Position numbers and translations under genes: made by a program
The notes under the pieces: model-generated
Seen by the model: the letters and a program-made list of their open reading frames with translations, nothing else
What the model was told of the DNA's origin: nothing
Databases searched by the model: none
DNA from: Marispirochaeta aestuarii
Lineage (GTDB): Bacteria; Spirochaetota; Spirochaetia; JC444; Marispirochaetaceae
NCBI RefSeq assembly: GCF_002087085.1
Contig: NZ_MWQY01000003.1
Span: 211,388 to 275,387 of the forward strand
Direction: 5' to 3'
DNA: 64,000 nucleotides
Shown: positions 16,440-25,322 of the stretch, piece after piece
Layout: the number at the start of each line of letters is the position of its first letter
Position numbering within the stretch: the stretch's first letter is position 1

Positions 16440-19400
16440 GCGACAACCTCTGAATCAATTTCTTATCTGCGGAATCCCAGATTATGATGAACCCAGGATC
16501 ATCCGAATCTCGCAAGCTACGCATTGACGATAGATGCGAATTCAAGTTTACGGATCTCCTACCATGTACACGTTCTTGGTTCACTATACTGCTGTAGTGA
16601 TTCTGAACTACCACCTCAAGCTGTTCGCGATAGCGTCTGCTTGGAGCCAGATCCGTTCCATACGCGCTATTCATCCATGCGATGATTTCCGATACTTCGA
16701 GAGCCTCTGCATTCTCGCTCCCTTGCAAGTCCTGCACGTCCGCGACCGATACAATACGCCGGCGTATATGTCTCGGAGCTATGGCCATCAAATATCCTGC
16801 GAGAATACCGGCAGATGTTCTTCGTAAGGCAGGTTCGGGCCAACGAATGATTGCAGACGGATCCACAAGACGGTCAAGATACTCATGGAATTTACAAAAG
16901 CGATCAAATACGCTTCTATCTCTCTCACTTTGTGGAGTAGCAACGAACAGTGATATCCCAGGCACCGTTCGTCCTACTCTCGCAGATGCTTGGATGTACT
17001 CAGCGACGAGTCTCGGAAAACCGGCAAAGACAATGATGTTGAACCGGTCGACGTCAACTCCATGACCAATCACGTTTGTAGTTACGATACCGCGCGTCCG
17101 CTTCGCGGGGTCTCCAAGTGGATCAGCGGTTCTAATCGCGTGAACAATGCGACTCATCTCCGATTCAGAAATTCCCCCATTAAAGGTAGTAACGAGGAGA
17201 TCACCGTGCTCGGGAGCCAGACGCTGAAGCTCTCGCTTCACTCGTGACTCTATAGCCTCAGCGACTTGATCAGAACCTTTACGCGTGAGAACATATGATA
17301 AAACTAACTCATAGTAAAAAACCAGCAACTTGTAATCATCTTTCGAGAGATCGCCCAAACCATAGCGATCCGCCATGGCCGCGGTATCGGTGTCAGCCAG
17401 ATGCCGCGCTAACTGTAGTTCTTCATAGAGTAGAGAGAGCGTGCGAGTTACAGCAGGTGTGTGCTTTCGTCCCACACCAAGAACTCCCACGAAAACTCTC
17501 CCGAGTTTTGCTCGGTTTTGTGCATAGTAAAAGGACTCATAGGCACTAGGCCCCGGGCCAGGAAACTGTCGAGACTGTCGCAAGTAAAGATGCCAAGCAT
17601 GTGTCTTGTAACGTTCGATTGTCGCTGTTGCAGCAACGATTTTCCACGGTCTGCTGCCGAGAGTGTAAGCCAAGTTCATTACAGCCGTTTCGTAGTGCGA
17701 GTCAAATGTGCCCAACTCCTCACTAAGCAGGTGCATTTCGTCCTGAATCAGAAGGCTGGGGGCTGGATCTTTAAAAGGTCCATAGTGTATCCGGTTCGTC
17801 GCAGTACCACACGACTCCGGAGTCTCCCCTGCCGCGTAGGCTACTGCTGCACTGCAGATTCGGTTAGAATCAAGAAAACTTGTTCCGTGAGTAGGGCAAA
17901 CCAAGTCAAATCGACCAAATAATTCGGCAAATCGCTGGTTTTGCCCAAACTGAGCGAGTTTGTCGACGGTCGAGACGATAACCGTTGGCACAAACCGATA
18001 AACGTCTTGGTCTACAACGTAAATTGGAAGACGATTCTGTCCCCCGGGACATGAGTCACTCGTGCAACGGTGCTCCACAATGCGGTTAGAAGCATCGTAT
18101 GACAGAACAGTATCGCACCCACAGAATGGACAAGCGAATACACGCCGAAGCTTATCGTCTGGTCCGTTTGTGACAAACCGACGATGCGCGTCATCATCGA
18201 TACGATTTGGTGTCGTCCCACTGCCAACAAAGTATCCCATTGAGAAACGAGCGCCACCGAGCCTCTCACGGTGCCGTATAAGCTCTGCAGACCCCAGTGC
18301 GGAGCCTAGGCGTTGCAGTTGTTGAAAAGTTAGAAGACGCAATGGGAATCTCACAAAGGCGGTAACACCAATTCGTTTACCCCTTAGTCGATCAAAGAAA
18401 GCTTGCCAGATCAGAAGACCGAGAAATGCCTCCGTCTTTCCGCCCCCAGCTGCAAACCAAAGGATATCCACGTCATCGTCATGTTCTTCGCGAATTTCCT
18501 CGTATTCTCGCGAAGCAAGTCCAGGAATCTGTGACACGATAAACACAATTTGAAACAAGCGCCACCTATCATAACGTCCGTCAGCAGCAGCTTCCATCGC
18601 CTCGTTCATCAACACGAAGGCCCGCAACACATGATCGAAACTGTCGTCCGCAAGTAGTTTAATGCCTCTGGAAAACCGCTGAATTTCGTCGCGAAATCTC
18701 TTCCGTGCTTCTGAAGCGTCGGTGAGCTCTTTTCCCATGAGACCAGAAAGAGTGTCTCTCCATTCGATTCTATCGTACGATTTCATCGCGGTGAGGATCG
18801 ACTGAAGAGTATGAATGGGATCACTGCGCATTGAATCGAATGTTGGAGCGCCGTCTGGGATTTCGCGCGGTTCGAGTCTGTAGACATATTCGATCGGCGT
18901 GGCATCTGTTGAGAGTATAACATTCCCGTTCTGAGCATCGTGCCTCACGTGACAGTTGATGCCAATCCCCGCCATTCGTCGGTCGTATCTGAAGCTCTTC
19001 GGTAGTTCTCGGAACACCGAGAACCGATGCGCACTTGCAGGCAACACAACACTTAACCGAACACGGTAGAGATTTGGGTCAAGGAAATCACCTTCGCCGC
19101 GACCAGGTACCTCAGTTCGGTTGATCACTCTAAGAACCACTCGCACACATTCTGGTTCCGTCGGAATCGGTACAATCCGTACATCAAGTACCGGGCTCCA
19201 AAAATTGCGTAGGGACGCCATTCCCAAGGAGCTGAGCCAACTGCGGTATTTCTCATTAGATTTCACATTCTCTTGCGACACTTGAAACTGTGTTACTCCA
19301 GGGTAGAGATCCCTAGGCGAGATGGAGTCGAGATACCTACGAAAACTTTGGGAAAGATCCATAGTTATCTTCTTTCGCTGGCAGAGATCCCGTATGTTGA

Positions 19401-19932
19401 TTTCGGGTGCTATAAGTCCTGTCACATCTTCCCGTGTCCATACCGGCACAATCTCAGAAGTTTTTATCCCAGTATCGTTACTACCTACACTTTCGTCGAC
19501 CGATTTGGAAGAAGAATACTCACGCCGCCAAGCTCCCAGGCCCGATTGTTCCTCTAAAGTCGGCAATCTACGCACATAAATACTAGCACTGAAATCAATG
19601 ACCATTGCACCGGCCATTTCGCAGGCCTCATGTGGCATCTTCCATTGAAGCCCAAGAGAAGACTGCTCATAGGCCGAATCCTGCGGGAGGTCTTCTGCCA
19701 AACTATCAAGGTCGTTTCCGGCAGAGATAGGACCAAGTATGGAACTTTTTGGGGACGGCTCGGGCTGATTAGCCATTCGTGATGCAGGAGTCAAGAAACC
19801 ACAAAGCACGGTGTCTCTTGGGAACTGACCTACCAACCGCGAGGCAGTTTGATCGGAACCTTGTGCGCGTTCGGCGAATCGTCTTGCTAGATTAATTGAA
19901 AATGCATTATATTCATCGTCAGATATCGACAT
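16429..19932 (-). CDS. drmA: DISARM helicase DrmA
   Basis: This 1167-residue SF2-type helicase is the core of DISARM. Walker A is LWFAAGGGKTEAFLGL (about 500), motif II is the DEMH in LLIQDEMHLLSEE (about 730) and motif VI is QASARVGRTVPG (about 1010). Motif V is TNVIGHGVDVDRF. A Cys-rich insertion (CPFCGCDTVL then CTSDSCPGG) lies between motifs I and II. The N-terminal 450 residues have no match I can name. The start has GAGGAAG before it and overlaps drmE by 14 bp. With DrmB it should load on phage DNA and hinder its circularisation or processing. The family assignment is firm. Confidence 0.92.
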   Translation of the reverse strand: MSISDDEYNAFSINLARRFAERAQGSDQTASRLVGQFPRDTVLCGFLTPASRMANQPEPSPKSSILGPISAGNDLDSLAEDLPQDSAYEQSSLGLQWKMPHEACEMAGAMVIDFSASIYVRRLPTLEEQSGLGAWRREYSSSKSVDESVGSNDTGIKTSEIVPVWTREDVTGLIAPEINIRDLCQRKKITMDLSQSFRRYLDSISPRDLYPGVTQFQVSQENVKSNEKYRSWLSSLGMASLRNFWSPVLDVRIVPIPTEPECVRVVLRVINRTEVPGRGEGDFLDPNLYRVRLSVVLPASAHRFSVFRELPKSFRYDRRMAGIGINCHVRHDAQNGNVILSTDATPIEYVYRLEPREIPDGAPTFDSMRSDPIHTLQSILTAMKSYDRIEWRDTLSGLMGKELTDASEARKRFRDEIQRFSRGIKLLADDSFDHVLRAFVLMNEAMEAAADGRYDRWRLFQIVFIVSQIPGLASREYEEIREEHDDDVDILWFAAGGGKTEAFLGLLIWQAFFDRLRGKRIGVTAFVRFPLRLLTFQQLQRLGSALGSAELIRHRERLGGARFSMGYFVGSGTTPNRIDDDAHRRFVTNGPDDKLRRVFACPFCGCDTVLSYDASNRIVEHRCTSDSCPGGQNRLPIYVVDQDVYRFVPTVIVSTVDKLAQFGQNQRFAELFGRFDLVCPTHGTSFLDSNRICSAAVAYAAGETPESCGTATNRIHYGPFKDPAPSLLIQDEMHLLSEELGTFDSHYETAVMNLAYTLGSRPWKIVAATATIERYKTHAWHLYLRQSRQFPGPGPSAYESFYYAQNRAKLGRVFVGVLGVGRKHTPAVTRTLSLLYEELQLARHLADTDTAAMADRYGLGDLSKDDYKLLVFYYELVLSYVLTRKGSDQVAEAIESRVKRELQRLAPEHGDLLVTTFNGGISESEMSRIVHAIRTADPLGDPAKRTRGIVTTNVIGHGVDVDRFNIIVFAGFPRLVAEYIQASARVGRTVPGISLFVATPQSERDRSVFDRFCKFHEYLDRLVDPSAIIRWPEPALRRTSAGILAGYLMAIAPRHIRRRIVSVADVQDLQGSENAEALEVSEIIAWMNSAYGTDLAPSRRYREQLEVVVQNHYSSIVNQERVHGRRSVNLNSHLSSMRSLRDSDDPGFIIIWDSADKKLIQRLSRGQ

Positions 19933-22192
19933 ATGCTTCCTCTTCGCACTTGATTATATCGTCTACCACCCGCATCTGAGCGGCTGACATCAGTTGGCTG
20001 ACAGACATTCCCCACTCCCGTTCTATTTGTGCGAGCGTCAGTGGTCCCAGTCGGCTAGAGTAAGATGCCCGAATTGCTCTTGCTAGATCTCGTCCTGCTT
20101 TTCTGTGAAGGACCCGCCAGCGTTTGATCCGATCGAAATACCTCCGAAGATCAGGCTCATATAAACTCACACCAAGTGCCGCAGCAAAAGCTCTAAAACG
20201 CTCCCAACTTGCAGGAGTGCTCGCAGCATCAATGTCTTTGAAAGTAATCCACGACCTGATCGTTGAGTAAGTGACCGGGTGTCCTCTCTCTGCAAGTACA
20301 CGGGTGATTTTCCTTAGACTGGGACGGTTTTCAGAATACACCGACTTAACGATAAGCAACCACTCCTCACGAGCAGCGGCAAATTCCTTTAATACACCCG
20401 CATCAAGCATCGCTATTCGACGTTCAGAGAATAGTTCGTGTGAATCATCGTCCAACATGACGATTTTATCTCCAATTTGCAGATTCTCAGCGAACGTGAC
20501 TGTAGTGTGGCCACCCGCAGCACCAAGGACTTCGAACCGCGTATGCTGCCCTGTTGTCATTATAGTTCCATCTTCGAAGACTAATGTAACCTCGCCAGCA
20601 TTTGCTCGGAAATCATTGTCAATCTCATTGGACTCAGTCTTGATTGTCGTCCCTGCGACGTCCATGCCTATAGGCAATTCCGCTGTGTCGGCGAAAGGAG
20701 GAACATAAGGCTCCAAGGCCGCCATTAAACTTTCCAGTGGTTCCGCAGCTGCTGATTGGCCCACGCTTTTCAGTAGTTCGATCATACTGTTCGCACCATA
20801 CCATGCAGCTCTGACTTCCAATGGATCCATAACAAGTTGAGCATTTTTCACTCGATGCGAGAGTATTGCGTCAAGGGTAGCCATTCCGCTGTATCCAATG
20901 ACTATTGCCCTCTCATAGCTCCGATGCAAACCACGTTGTCCCACCCACCTTGTCGTCACGCCGAGTTCGTGAAGTCCTTTTGTATCGATACCTAGGACAC
21001 TCGCTACAGAATGCTCTACAGACAAAGCCGTTCGTTGGTCCCGCACCAAAACCAGCAACTGCCCATTGCCTTCCTCGTGGATGATGGAAGCAACGGCTGC
21101 GTCAAGTCTTTCTTGCTGGATAGCGACATCTGCCGCTGTGGCAGTGAGTAGTTCGGTGCAGTATGTCAGCATGCTGGCTTCTTCAGGACGAGCATTCTGC
21201 AATCGCTCTAACGCAGCGAAGTAACGCGCCAACTCACGATTCTCATAATTATCAACTGCCTGACGCAATGACCACCAAGCCGCCCGTGCAAGTCGAACAA
21301 GCCGATCGAGTTCGCCCGACATGTCGCTCAAGCCTTCCAATGCAAGATCTAAACTGCGCTGAGCCGAAAGTCGGGTTCCACCGACAGAGACAACTCCGCC
21401 TCCAATAAATACCGGTGGCGGAAGGACAGGTAAAAAGGTCTCAGCTACGTTTTCGATATCCATAGGCAAACCCAAGAGATCACTAGGACTCGCAGCAACG
21501 ATGACAGTGGGAGCCGAATCTTCTCGTATCCCAAGAATCGAACTAACAATTTTTCTTCCGCGAATACCTCGATAGAATTGAATATCGGCCAAAACAACAT
21601 CCGCCTCCGCCAGAGTTCGTAGTCCGAACTCTCCGGGACGTCGATTCGCAGGTACCTGAATGTGTGGTCTGTATTCGGAATGAGAAGTGTATCTCCCGAG
21701 CACAGGGCGTGAACCTTTTACAACTCTACCAGTCGGATGTACGCGATCAATACCCATGAAACATTTTGACCCCAATAGCCTCTCTGAAAGATCGCATTTA
21801 TGTCGTTGGAATGCATCCTCCCAGTCAGGCTGGACGAAGTCACGTTCTTGTTCACGTTGCTCCATGTGCCTGGTCCGACGTGCTTCGAGCCGCCTTGCGC
21901 TTGATTCGGACACCGAATACGCCAATGAATCATCAAGATTAAGGACTGGAACTACGCTCCAGGAAGCATTTAACGAAAGCCATGGAACCGCGTCTGGCCA
22001 ACGGACGTGAAGATACAGTGGAAGCTCGGATACATGGGGGATATGCGTCCACGAAGTGAAAAGAACAATTCCACCTGCTCCGCTTGCATGGCGCAGAGCC
22101 GCGACCATCGGGCGCAAATCCTTGTCAATAACTGCTAAACGACATTCCTCGGTGCTGGAGAAGAATGCAGAAAAGTTTTGATTCGATGGCAT
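19919..22192 (-). CDS. drmE: DISARM protein DrmE (class 2 marker)
   Basis: This is a protein of about 757 residues of unknown mechanism. Its length, its place directly upstream of drmA and its overall sequence fit DrmE, the protein that defines class 2 DISARM. The middle part resembles a degenerate nucleotide-binding fold (LLVLVRDQRTALSVEHSVAS, then YERAIVIGYSGMATLDAIL). A small beta-rich segment (VTLVFEDGTIMTTGQHTRF, about 555-610) follows, and the C-terminal 150 residues are basic and helical (FDRIKRWRVLHRKAGRDLAR). It starts at ATG 22192 or the TTG just before it. As first gene it probably defines the operon promoter in the long leader to its right. Confidence 0.75.
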   Translation of the reverse strand: MPSNQNFSAFFSSTEECRLAVIDKDLRPMVAALRHASGAGGIVLFTSWTHIPHVSELPLYLHVRWPDAVPWLSLNASWSVVPVLNLDDSLAYSVSESSARRLEARRTRHMEQREQERDFVQPDWEDAFQRHKCDLSERLLGSKCFMGIDRVHPTGRVVKGSRPVLGRYTSHSEYRPHIQVPANRRPGEFGLRTLAEADVVLADIQFYRGIRGRKIVSSILGIREDSAPTVIVAASPSDLLGLPMDIENVAETFLPVLPPPVFIGGGVVSVGGTRLSAQRSLDLALEGLSDMSGELDRLVRLARAAWWSLRQAVDNYENRELARYFAALERLQNARPEEASMLTYCTELLTATAADVAIQQERLDAAVASIIHEEGNGQLLVLVRDQRTALSVEHSVASVLGIDTKGLHELGVTTRWVGQRGLHRSYERAIVIGYSGMATLDAILSHRVKNAQLVMDPLEVRAAWYGANSMIELLKSVGQSAAAEPLESLMAALEPYVPPFADTAELPIGMDVAGTTIKTESNEIDNDFRANAGEVTLVFEDGTIMTTGQHTRFEVLGAAGGHTTVTFAENLQIGDKIVMLDDDSHELFSERRIAMLDAGVLKEFAAAREEWLLIVKSVYSENRPSLRKITRVLAERGHPVTYSTIRSWITFKDIDAASTPASWERFRAFAAALGVSLYEPDLRRYFDRIKRWRVLHRKAGRDLARAIRASYSSRLGPLTLAQIEREWGMSVSQLMSAAQMRVVDDIIKCEEEAYVDI

Positions 22193-22195
22193 CAA

Positions 22196-22748
22196 TGAGC
22201 ATTACCTCTTCAGAAATCGAAAGATGCAACGCAGATGATACTTACCTGAGTGGTGAGACATGACTTTTGTCACGATGCAAGAGTGTACTGGCACTTGGAA
22301 TCCGCTGGTCCGCAGCTTTTGAATTGTACATGCAATTGCCGTGCCTCAACAGCCAAGATGTAGATCTGGTTCATACTAACAATACAGTCAGTATAACGTG
22401 AATCACGAGCGTTCTGAGCCGTTGCCCTCACACTTTGAACTGTCAGCTTTACCGACTCCGAACCAGGACTTTAGCCCACGATTCCTTGTAGCTGCTGTTC
22501 CATTGTAAGTAGATGGGGCAATGGTTCGTTCATACTTACAGATACTCCTTTGGGCAACTACACGAATTAACCATTAAGCCTTGTCACGATGGCGATTCAA
22601 ACGCTCCTAGACTGAACCTACCTTACACAAATGACGTTACGCTATTAAACGATATTTCCATCTATTTTACCGGTTAGCATGTGTTCTTGCAACTGCAAAA
22701 TCATGATAAGGTAAGTATGCTGTTAGTAGGGGCGGTTCATAAGAGATG
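22196..22748. other. Non-coding leader of the DISARM-like operon
   Basis: About 550 bp with no convincing ORF on either strand. It must hold the promoter of the leftward drm operon, but I see no strong -35/-10 pair on the minus strand. The stretch has many short stop-broken frames and no clear inverted repeat. Confidence 0.4.
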
Positions 22749-22979
22749 TTATCGGTGATCCAAACATATATGGCACGCACAAGCTCCCACTGGTTTTGCG
22801 AAATTACCCAGGTTCTCTGACAAGGACCAGATGCTCTCTGCTGCCTCCACCGGCAAGGTACGGACAGCAGCGTCTATACGACTGAAGTCGATGTCGGATC
22901 GTTCAACTGGAAGTTGATCGTGATATATTCCACGAAAGCGGGCGTGCTTCCGTCTGGCCTTCAACCTTTGAGTGTTCAT
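22749..22979 (-). CDS. Small hypothetical ORF at the island end
   Basis: A possible 76-residue protein from the ATG at 22979 (MNTQRLKARRKHARFRGIYH), with GGGGA about 8 bases before it. It is basic at the front and then acidic-helical (IDFSRIDAAVRTLPVEAAES), ending in a Cys pair (ACACHIC). The frame stays open 46 codons further upstream without a better start. I do not recognise it, and it could be a chance ORF. If real, it would be transcribed in the same direction as the drm operon and may be an upstream regulator. Confidence 0.25.
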   Translation of the reverse strand: MNTQRLKARRKHARFRGIYHDQLPVERSDIDFSRIDAAVRTLPVEAAESIWSLSENLGNFAKPVGACACHICLDHR

Positions 22980-23264
22980 CGTTAGTTCCCCAGACTGTTG
23001 ATTGTGGTTTTGCCGTGCACTCCTGGGATTGCTGATCGTTCGATTATTCCTTGCTCGTGTGTAGAAAGAGACCATCGATATATGCAGATATGCAGGCGAA
23101 TATTTTTTGGGGTTCAATCGTGGTGCAGCCTGTAAGCAATTAAAGAACCATCAGCACAAAACCTTTTTTCATATGCCAGCAGTATCTTATGGTTTGCGCC
23201 GATGTGCAACTTTTTTCCTTTCTTGACCAAGCCGACGAGTAATTCCAATTGTCTACATTTTCCC

Positions 23265-23290
23265 CGTGTAGCCAATTGTGTAGCCACTAT
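23265..23290 (+). repeat. Putative integrase arm-type site, right
   Basis: This matches 7004-7029 at 25 of 26 positions (one C/T change) and has the same orientation. It lies 119 bp inside the right att core. In the excised circle the two copies would flank the core on both sides, as arm sites do. Confidence 0.55.
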
Positions 23291-23331
23291 TTTCTCTATT
23301 ATCTAAAAGTTATGATCACTCATGATCACTC

Positions 23332-23359
23332 TTGACATGTTAATTTTTTGTTATATAAT
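23332..23359 (+). promoter_or_regulatory. Strong outward promoter at the right end of the island
   Basis: Perfect TTGACA (23332-23337), a 16-bp spacer and perfect TATAAT (23354-23359). A tandem 10-bp repeat (ATGATCACTC twice, 23312-23331) sits immediately upstream and could bind a regulator. It points right, across the att core. In the integrated state only the terminator at 23541 is downstream. In the circle it would face the integrase. Confidence 0.65.
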
Positions 23360-23409
23360 GATTTATGTAAGTCGTGAGCGATGGTAAATATCTCTAATAT
23401 CTCACGTCG

Positions 23410-23457
23410 TCAGCCTTCCAAGCTGATGACGTCGGTTCGATTCCGATCAGGCGCTGA
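23410..23457 (+). repeat. att site, right copy
   Basis: Identical to 6890-6937. It contains only the 3' half of tRNA-Gly from the anticodon stem onwards, without the acceptor 5' strand or D-arm, so it is not a tRNA gene. It marks the right boundary of the island. Confidence 0.93.
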
Positions 23458-23465
23458 GAGTGAGC

Positions 23466-23493
23466 GGAATGGCAAAGCTTGCTTTGTCATTCC
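23466..23493 (+). repeat. Hairpin after the right att site
   Basis: GGAATGGCAAAGC and GCTTTGTCATTCC pair around TT, giving a 13-bp stem with one G-T pair. There is no T run. It was probably just downstream of the tRNA before the island inserted. Confidence 0.45.
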
Positions 23494-23540
23494 CGAACCG
23501 AAGTGACTGAAACTGTAAAGTATCAGTCGATGGCGAAGAG

Positions 23541-23566
23541 TCCCCGCTTTGCGGGGGCATTTTTTT
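23541..23566 (+). terminator. Rho-independent terminator, original end of the tRNA-Gly unit
   Basis: CCCCGC-TTT-GCGGGG followed by GCA and a run of seven T. It stands 85 bp after the right att core, where the terminator of an uninterrupted tRNA-Gly transcript would be. Confidence 0.8.
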
Positions 23567-23637
23567 GCCCTGAAGCTTTAGCGGCTTTTCCATATCCTGC
23601 CCTGCAAAATCAGAAAACCTTTATTAGCTTATCCTTT

Positions 23638-23710
23638 GTCGTGGATGTCGTGGTGAAAATAATAACTCCGGAAGAGGCTCAAACCACTACAGGCACGACA
23701 GGATCACGAC
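23638..23710. repeat. Palindromic interspersed repeat, copy A
   Basis: The left arm GTCGTGGATGTCGTGGT and the right arm ACCACTACAGGCACGACA pair imperfectly around an AT-rich centre. It is the most diverged of the four clear copies. A further half-element (GTCGTGGTCTCCGTGGATG) follows near 23734. Confidence 0.6.
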
Positions 23711-23769
23711 ATATTTATTGCGATTCTTCCTCTGTCGTGGTCTCCGTGGATGTCGAGGTTAAGGTTGTA

Positions 23770-24195
23770 TTACGCCAGAAATTGGTAGACCGACATCATG
23801 GTTGCGAGGATGACAAACCCTGTGGTCATGAACTTGAACATCATGTCAAAACGCTTGTCCACGGATGTAAAACGCTCATCCATCGATTTCTGTACGGCAC
23901 CAAAACGCTCGTCCATTGAACGCTGTATAGCTTCAAAACGCTCATCCATGCGTTTAAAGCCTTCCTCGATGCGGGTATCGATGCGGATTATGGCTTCACG
24001 AAACTCCGAATGTTCCCGTTCGTTCCGGTCCTGACGTACCAGGTTCTCAGTCAGCAGGGTTATATAACGGTGCAGGGAGCGTTTGTTCTTTACTTCCACC
24101 GCTTCTTCGAGTTCCTGTTCCAGAATGTCCGCCAAGGATTCCATGGTCATCTCATGTAATATACTCTGATCAGTACCATTAATACAGCGGAACAT
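23770..24195 (-). CDS. Coiled-coil protein with a C-terminal membrane anchor
   Basis: The protein has about 141 residues from the ATG at 24195. An ATG at 24150 (MTMESLADILEQ) is also possible, and the open frame reaches 24234 inside a repeat. The first 60 residues are helical. The middle has 11-residue repeats MDERFEAIQRS, MDERFGAVQKS and MDERFTS, encoded by 33-bp DNA repeats. The C-terminus is one membrane helix (TTGFVILATMMSVYQFLA). The layout recalls XhlA-like or DUF-type membrane-tethered coiled-coil proteins, with the coil in the cytoplasm. It lies in the repeat field with no operon partner. Its function is unknown. Confidence 0.6.
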   Translation of the reverse strand: MFRCINGTDQSILHEMTMESLADILEQELEEAVEVKNKRSLHRYITLLTENLVRQDRNEREHSEFREAIIRIDTRIEEGFKRMDERFEAIQRSMDERFGAVQKSMDERFTSVDKRFDMMFKFMTTGFVILATMMSVYQFLA

Positions 24196-24270
24196 AAGCT
24201 GTTGCTTCAGGAGAGACTCGACCACAATGGGCACTACAGGAGCGCGCCATGGTTACAGATTCCTCTCTTC

Positions 24271-24353
24271 GTCGTGGGTGTCGTGGATTTCGTGGTTAAA
24301 ATTCTTATTTTCGAAGATGTTCAAACCACTACAGTCACGACAGGACCACGACA
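24271..24353. repeat. Palindromic interspersed repeat, copy B
   Basis: The left arm GTCGTGG-GT-GTCGTG-n6-GTGGTT is mirrored by AACCAC-n6-CACGAC-AGGA-CCACGAC, around an AT-rich 25-base centre. The blocks pair exactly and only the short spacers differ. It begins the first 0.7-kb GxxExxY unit. Confidence 0.7.
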
Positions 24354-24403
24354 TTTTTATGGTTCTTATTCTTTCTGTCGTGGTTTAATCTTCTTCTAAT
24401 ACA

Positions 24404-24534
24404 CTCCTTCAAGGTCTTCTCATTCTGCCAGCCGTCTTGCCGCCATCAAGGGCCTCGGCAAGCAGGCCGTCCGGCCCGCCCTTGACTGCGGCTGTGACGG
24501 TCCGGGGGTGTAACAAGGTAAAACCTTGAAGGAG
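24404..24534 (+). promoter_or_regulatory. Structured 5' leader of GxxExxY gene 1, covering its ribosome site
   Basis: CTCCTTCAAGGT (24404-24415) is the exact complement of ACCTTGAAGGAG (24523-24534). The second arm contains the ribosome-binding site AAGGAGG 8 bases before the ATG at 24543. Between them lie nested inverted repeats, TCAAGGGC with GCCCTTGA and a GC-rich inner hairpin. Folding would hide the ribosome site. Confidence 0.6.
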
Positions 24535-24542
24535 GCTTTGCC

Positions 24543-24905
24543 ATGGTGTATCCGGAATTGTCAAAACTCATCCTGGATTCCGCTTTTGCTGTTCACAGAT
24601 CCCTCGGTCCTGGGCTGCTGGAGCTGCCCTACCACAACGCTTTGTATTACGAGCTTGCCGGTAATAATCTGCAGGTTGGCTACAACGCTCCGTTTAATGT
24701 TTGCTACCGTGGGCATACGGTAGGAGAGTATTTTGCAGACCTCATGGTAAACGGTACTGTCATTCTGGAGGTCAAGGCGGTCTCCGCCCTGGGCGTGGAA
24801 CATACGGCCCAGCTGCTAAATTATCTGCATATTTCCGGCTGCAGGCTGGGCTTTCTGCTCAATTTCGCGCCTCAACGGCTGGAACTCAAGCGGCTGGTTT
24901 TGTAG
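24543..24905 (+). CDS. GxxExxY family protein, copy 1
   Basis: A 120-residue protein of the GxxExxY family, whose name-giving motif is GLLELPY (residues 24-30). It continues with conserved VGEYFADLMVNGTVILEVKAV, in which Asp, Glu and Lys resemble the catalytic residues of PD-(D/E)XK nucleases, and ends LNFAPQRLELKRLVL. The biological role of the family is not established. It occurs in multiple copies in some genomes, and this one is 112/120 identical to the second copy at 26113. It has a good ribosome site hidden in a hairpin and no co-transcribed partner. Confidence 0.88.
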   Translation: MVYPELSKLILDSAFAVHRSLGPGLLELPYHNALYYELAGNNLQVGYNAPFNVCYRGHTVGEYFADLMVNGTVILEVKAVSALGVEHTAQLLNYLHISGCRLGFLLNFAPQRLELKRLVL

Positions 24906-25067
24906 GCCGGAAAGGGTAACCACGACGGGTACTACGGGAGCACGATATTGCTGAAGAACTTTATCCTTGGTAGTGGGTTCCATGAAGGTCGTGGTAATGC
25001 TTGATAGAGCTGTTGAATAGCTTTATATTATGCACTGACAGCATTGCTATCAATGGAGGGTTTTACC

Positions 25068-25322
25068 GTGGCTTCTTTAACGATTCGAAACCTGGATAAA
25101 GAGATAAAATCCCGGCTGCGGGTACTGGCTGCCAGACATGACAGGTCCATGGAGGAGGAAGCGCGGTGTATTCTTGGAGAAGTCCTTACCAGAGAAGAGA
25201 ACGAGAAAGAAAACTCCGGGCTTGGGTCCCGTATTCACCGGAGATTTTCTGATACTGGGGGCATAGAACTCAGCATTCCGGAACGGCGAGAACCTGCACG
25301 AGCAGCGGAAATTATTGAATGA
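25068..25322 (+). CDS. FitA/VapB-like ribbon-helix-helix antitoxin
   Basis: An 84-residue antitoxin from the GTG at 25068, which has GGAGGG 7 bases before it. The opening VASLTIRNLDKEIKSRLRVL is the FitA/Phd-like ribbon-helix-helix domain that binds the operator. The C-terminal half (acidic, ending RREPARAAEIIE) should wrap the toxin. Its stop overlaps the toxin start as ATGA. It lies between two copies of a duplicated unit. Confidence 0.87.
   Translation: MASLTIRNLDKEIKSRLRVLAARHDRSMEEEARCILGEVLTREENEKENSGLGSRIHRRFSDTGGIELSIPERREPARAAEIIE

Larger units (their letters stand above)
24289..24995 (+). repeat. Duplicated 0.7-kb unit, copy 1
   Basis: This unit, from the palindromic repeat through the structured leader and the GxxExxY gene to a second palindrome, recurs at 25861-26567 with few changes. 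The two copies are in direct orientation, 1.57 kb apart, and enclose the VapBC-like pair. Confidence 0.75.

Noticed and set aside
23410..23457. Second tRNA-Gly gene
   Set aside because: Only the 3' half is present. The D-arm and the 5' acceptor strand are missing, so it is the att duplication.
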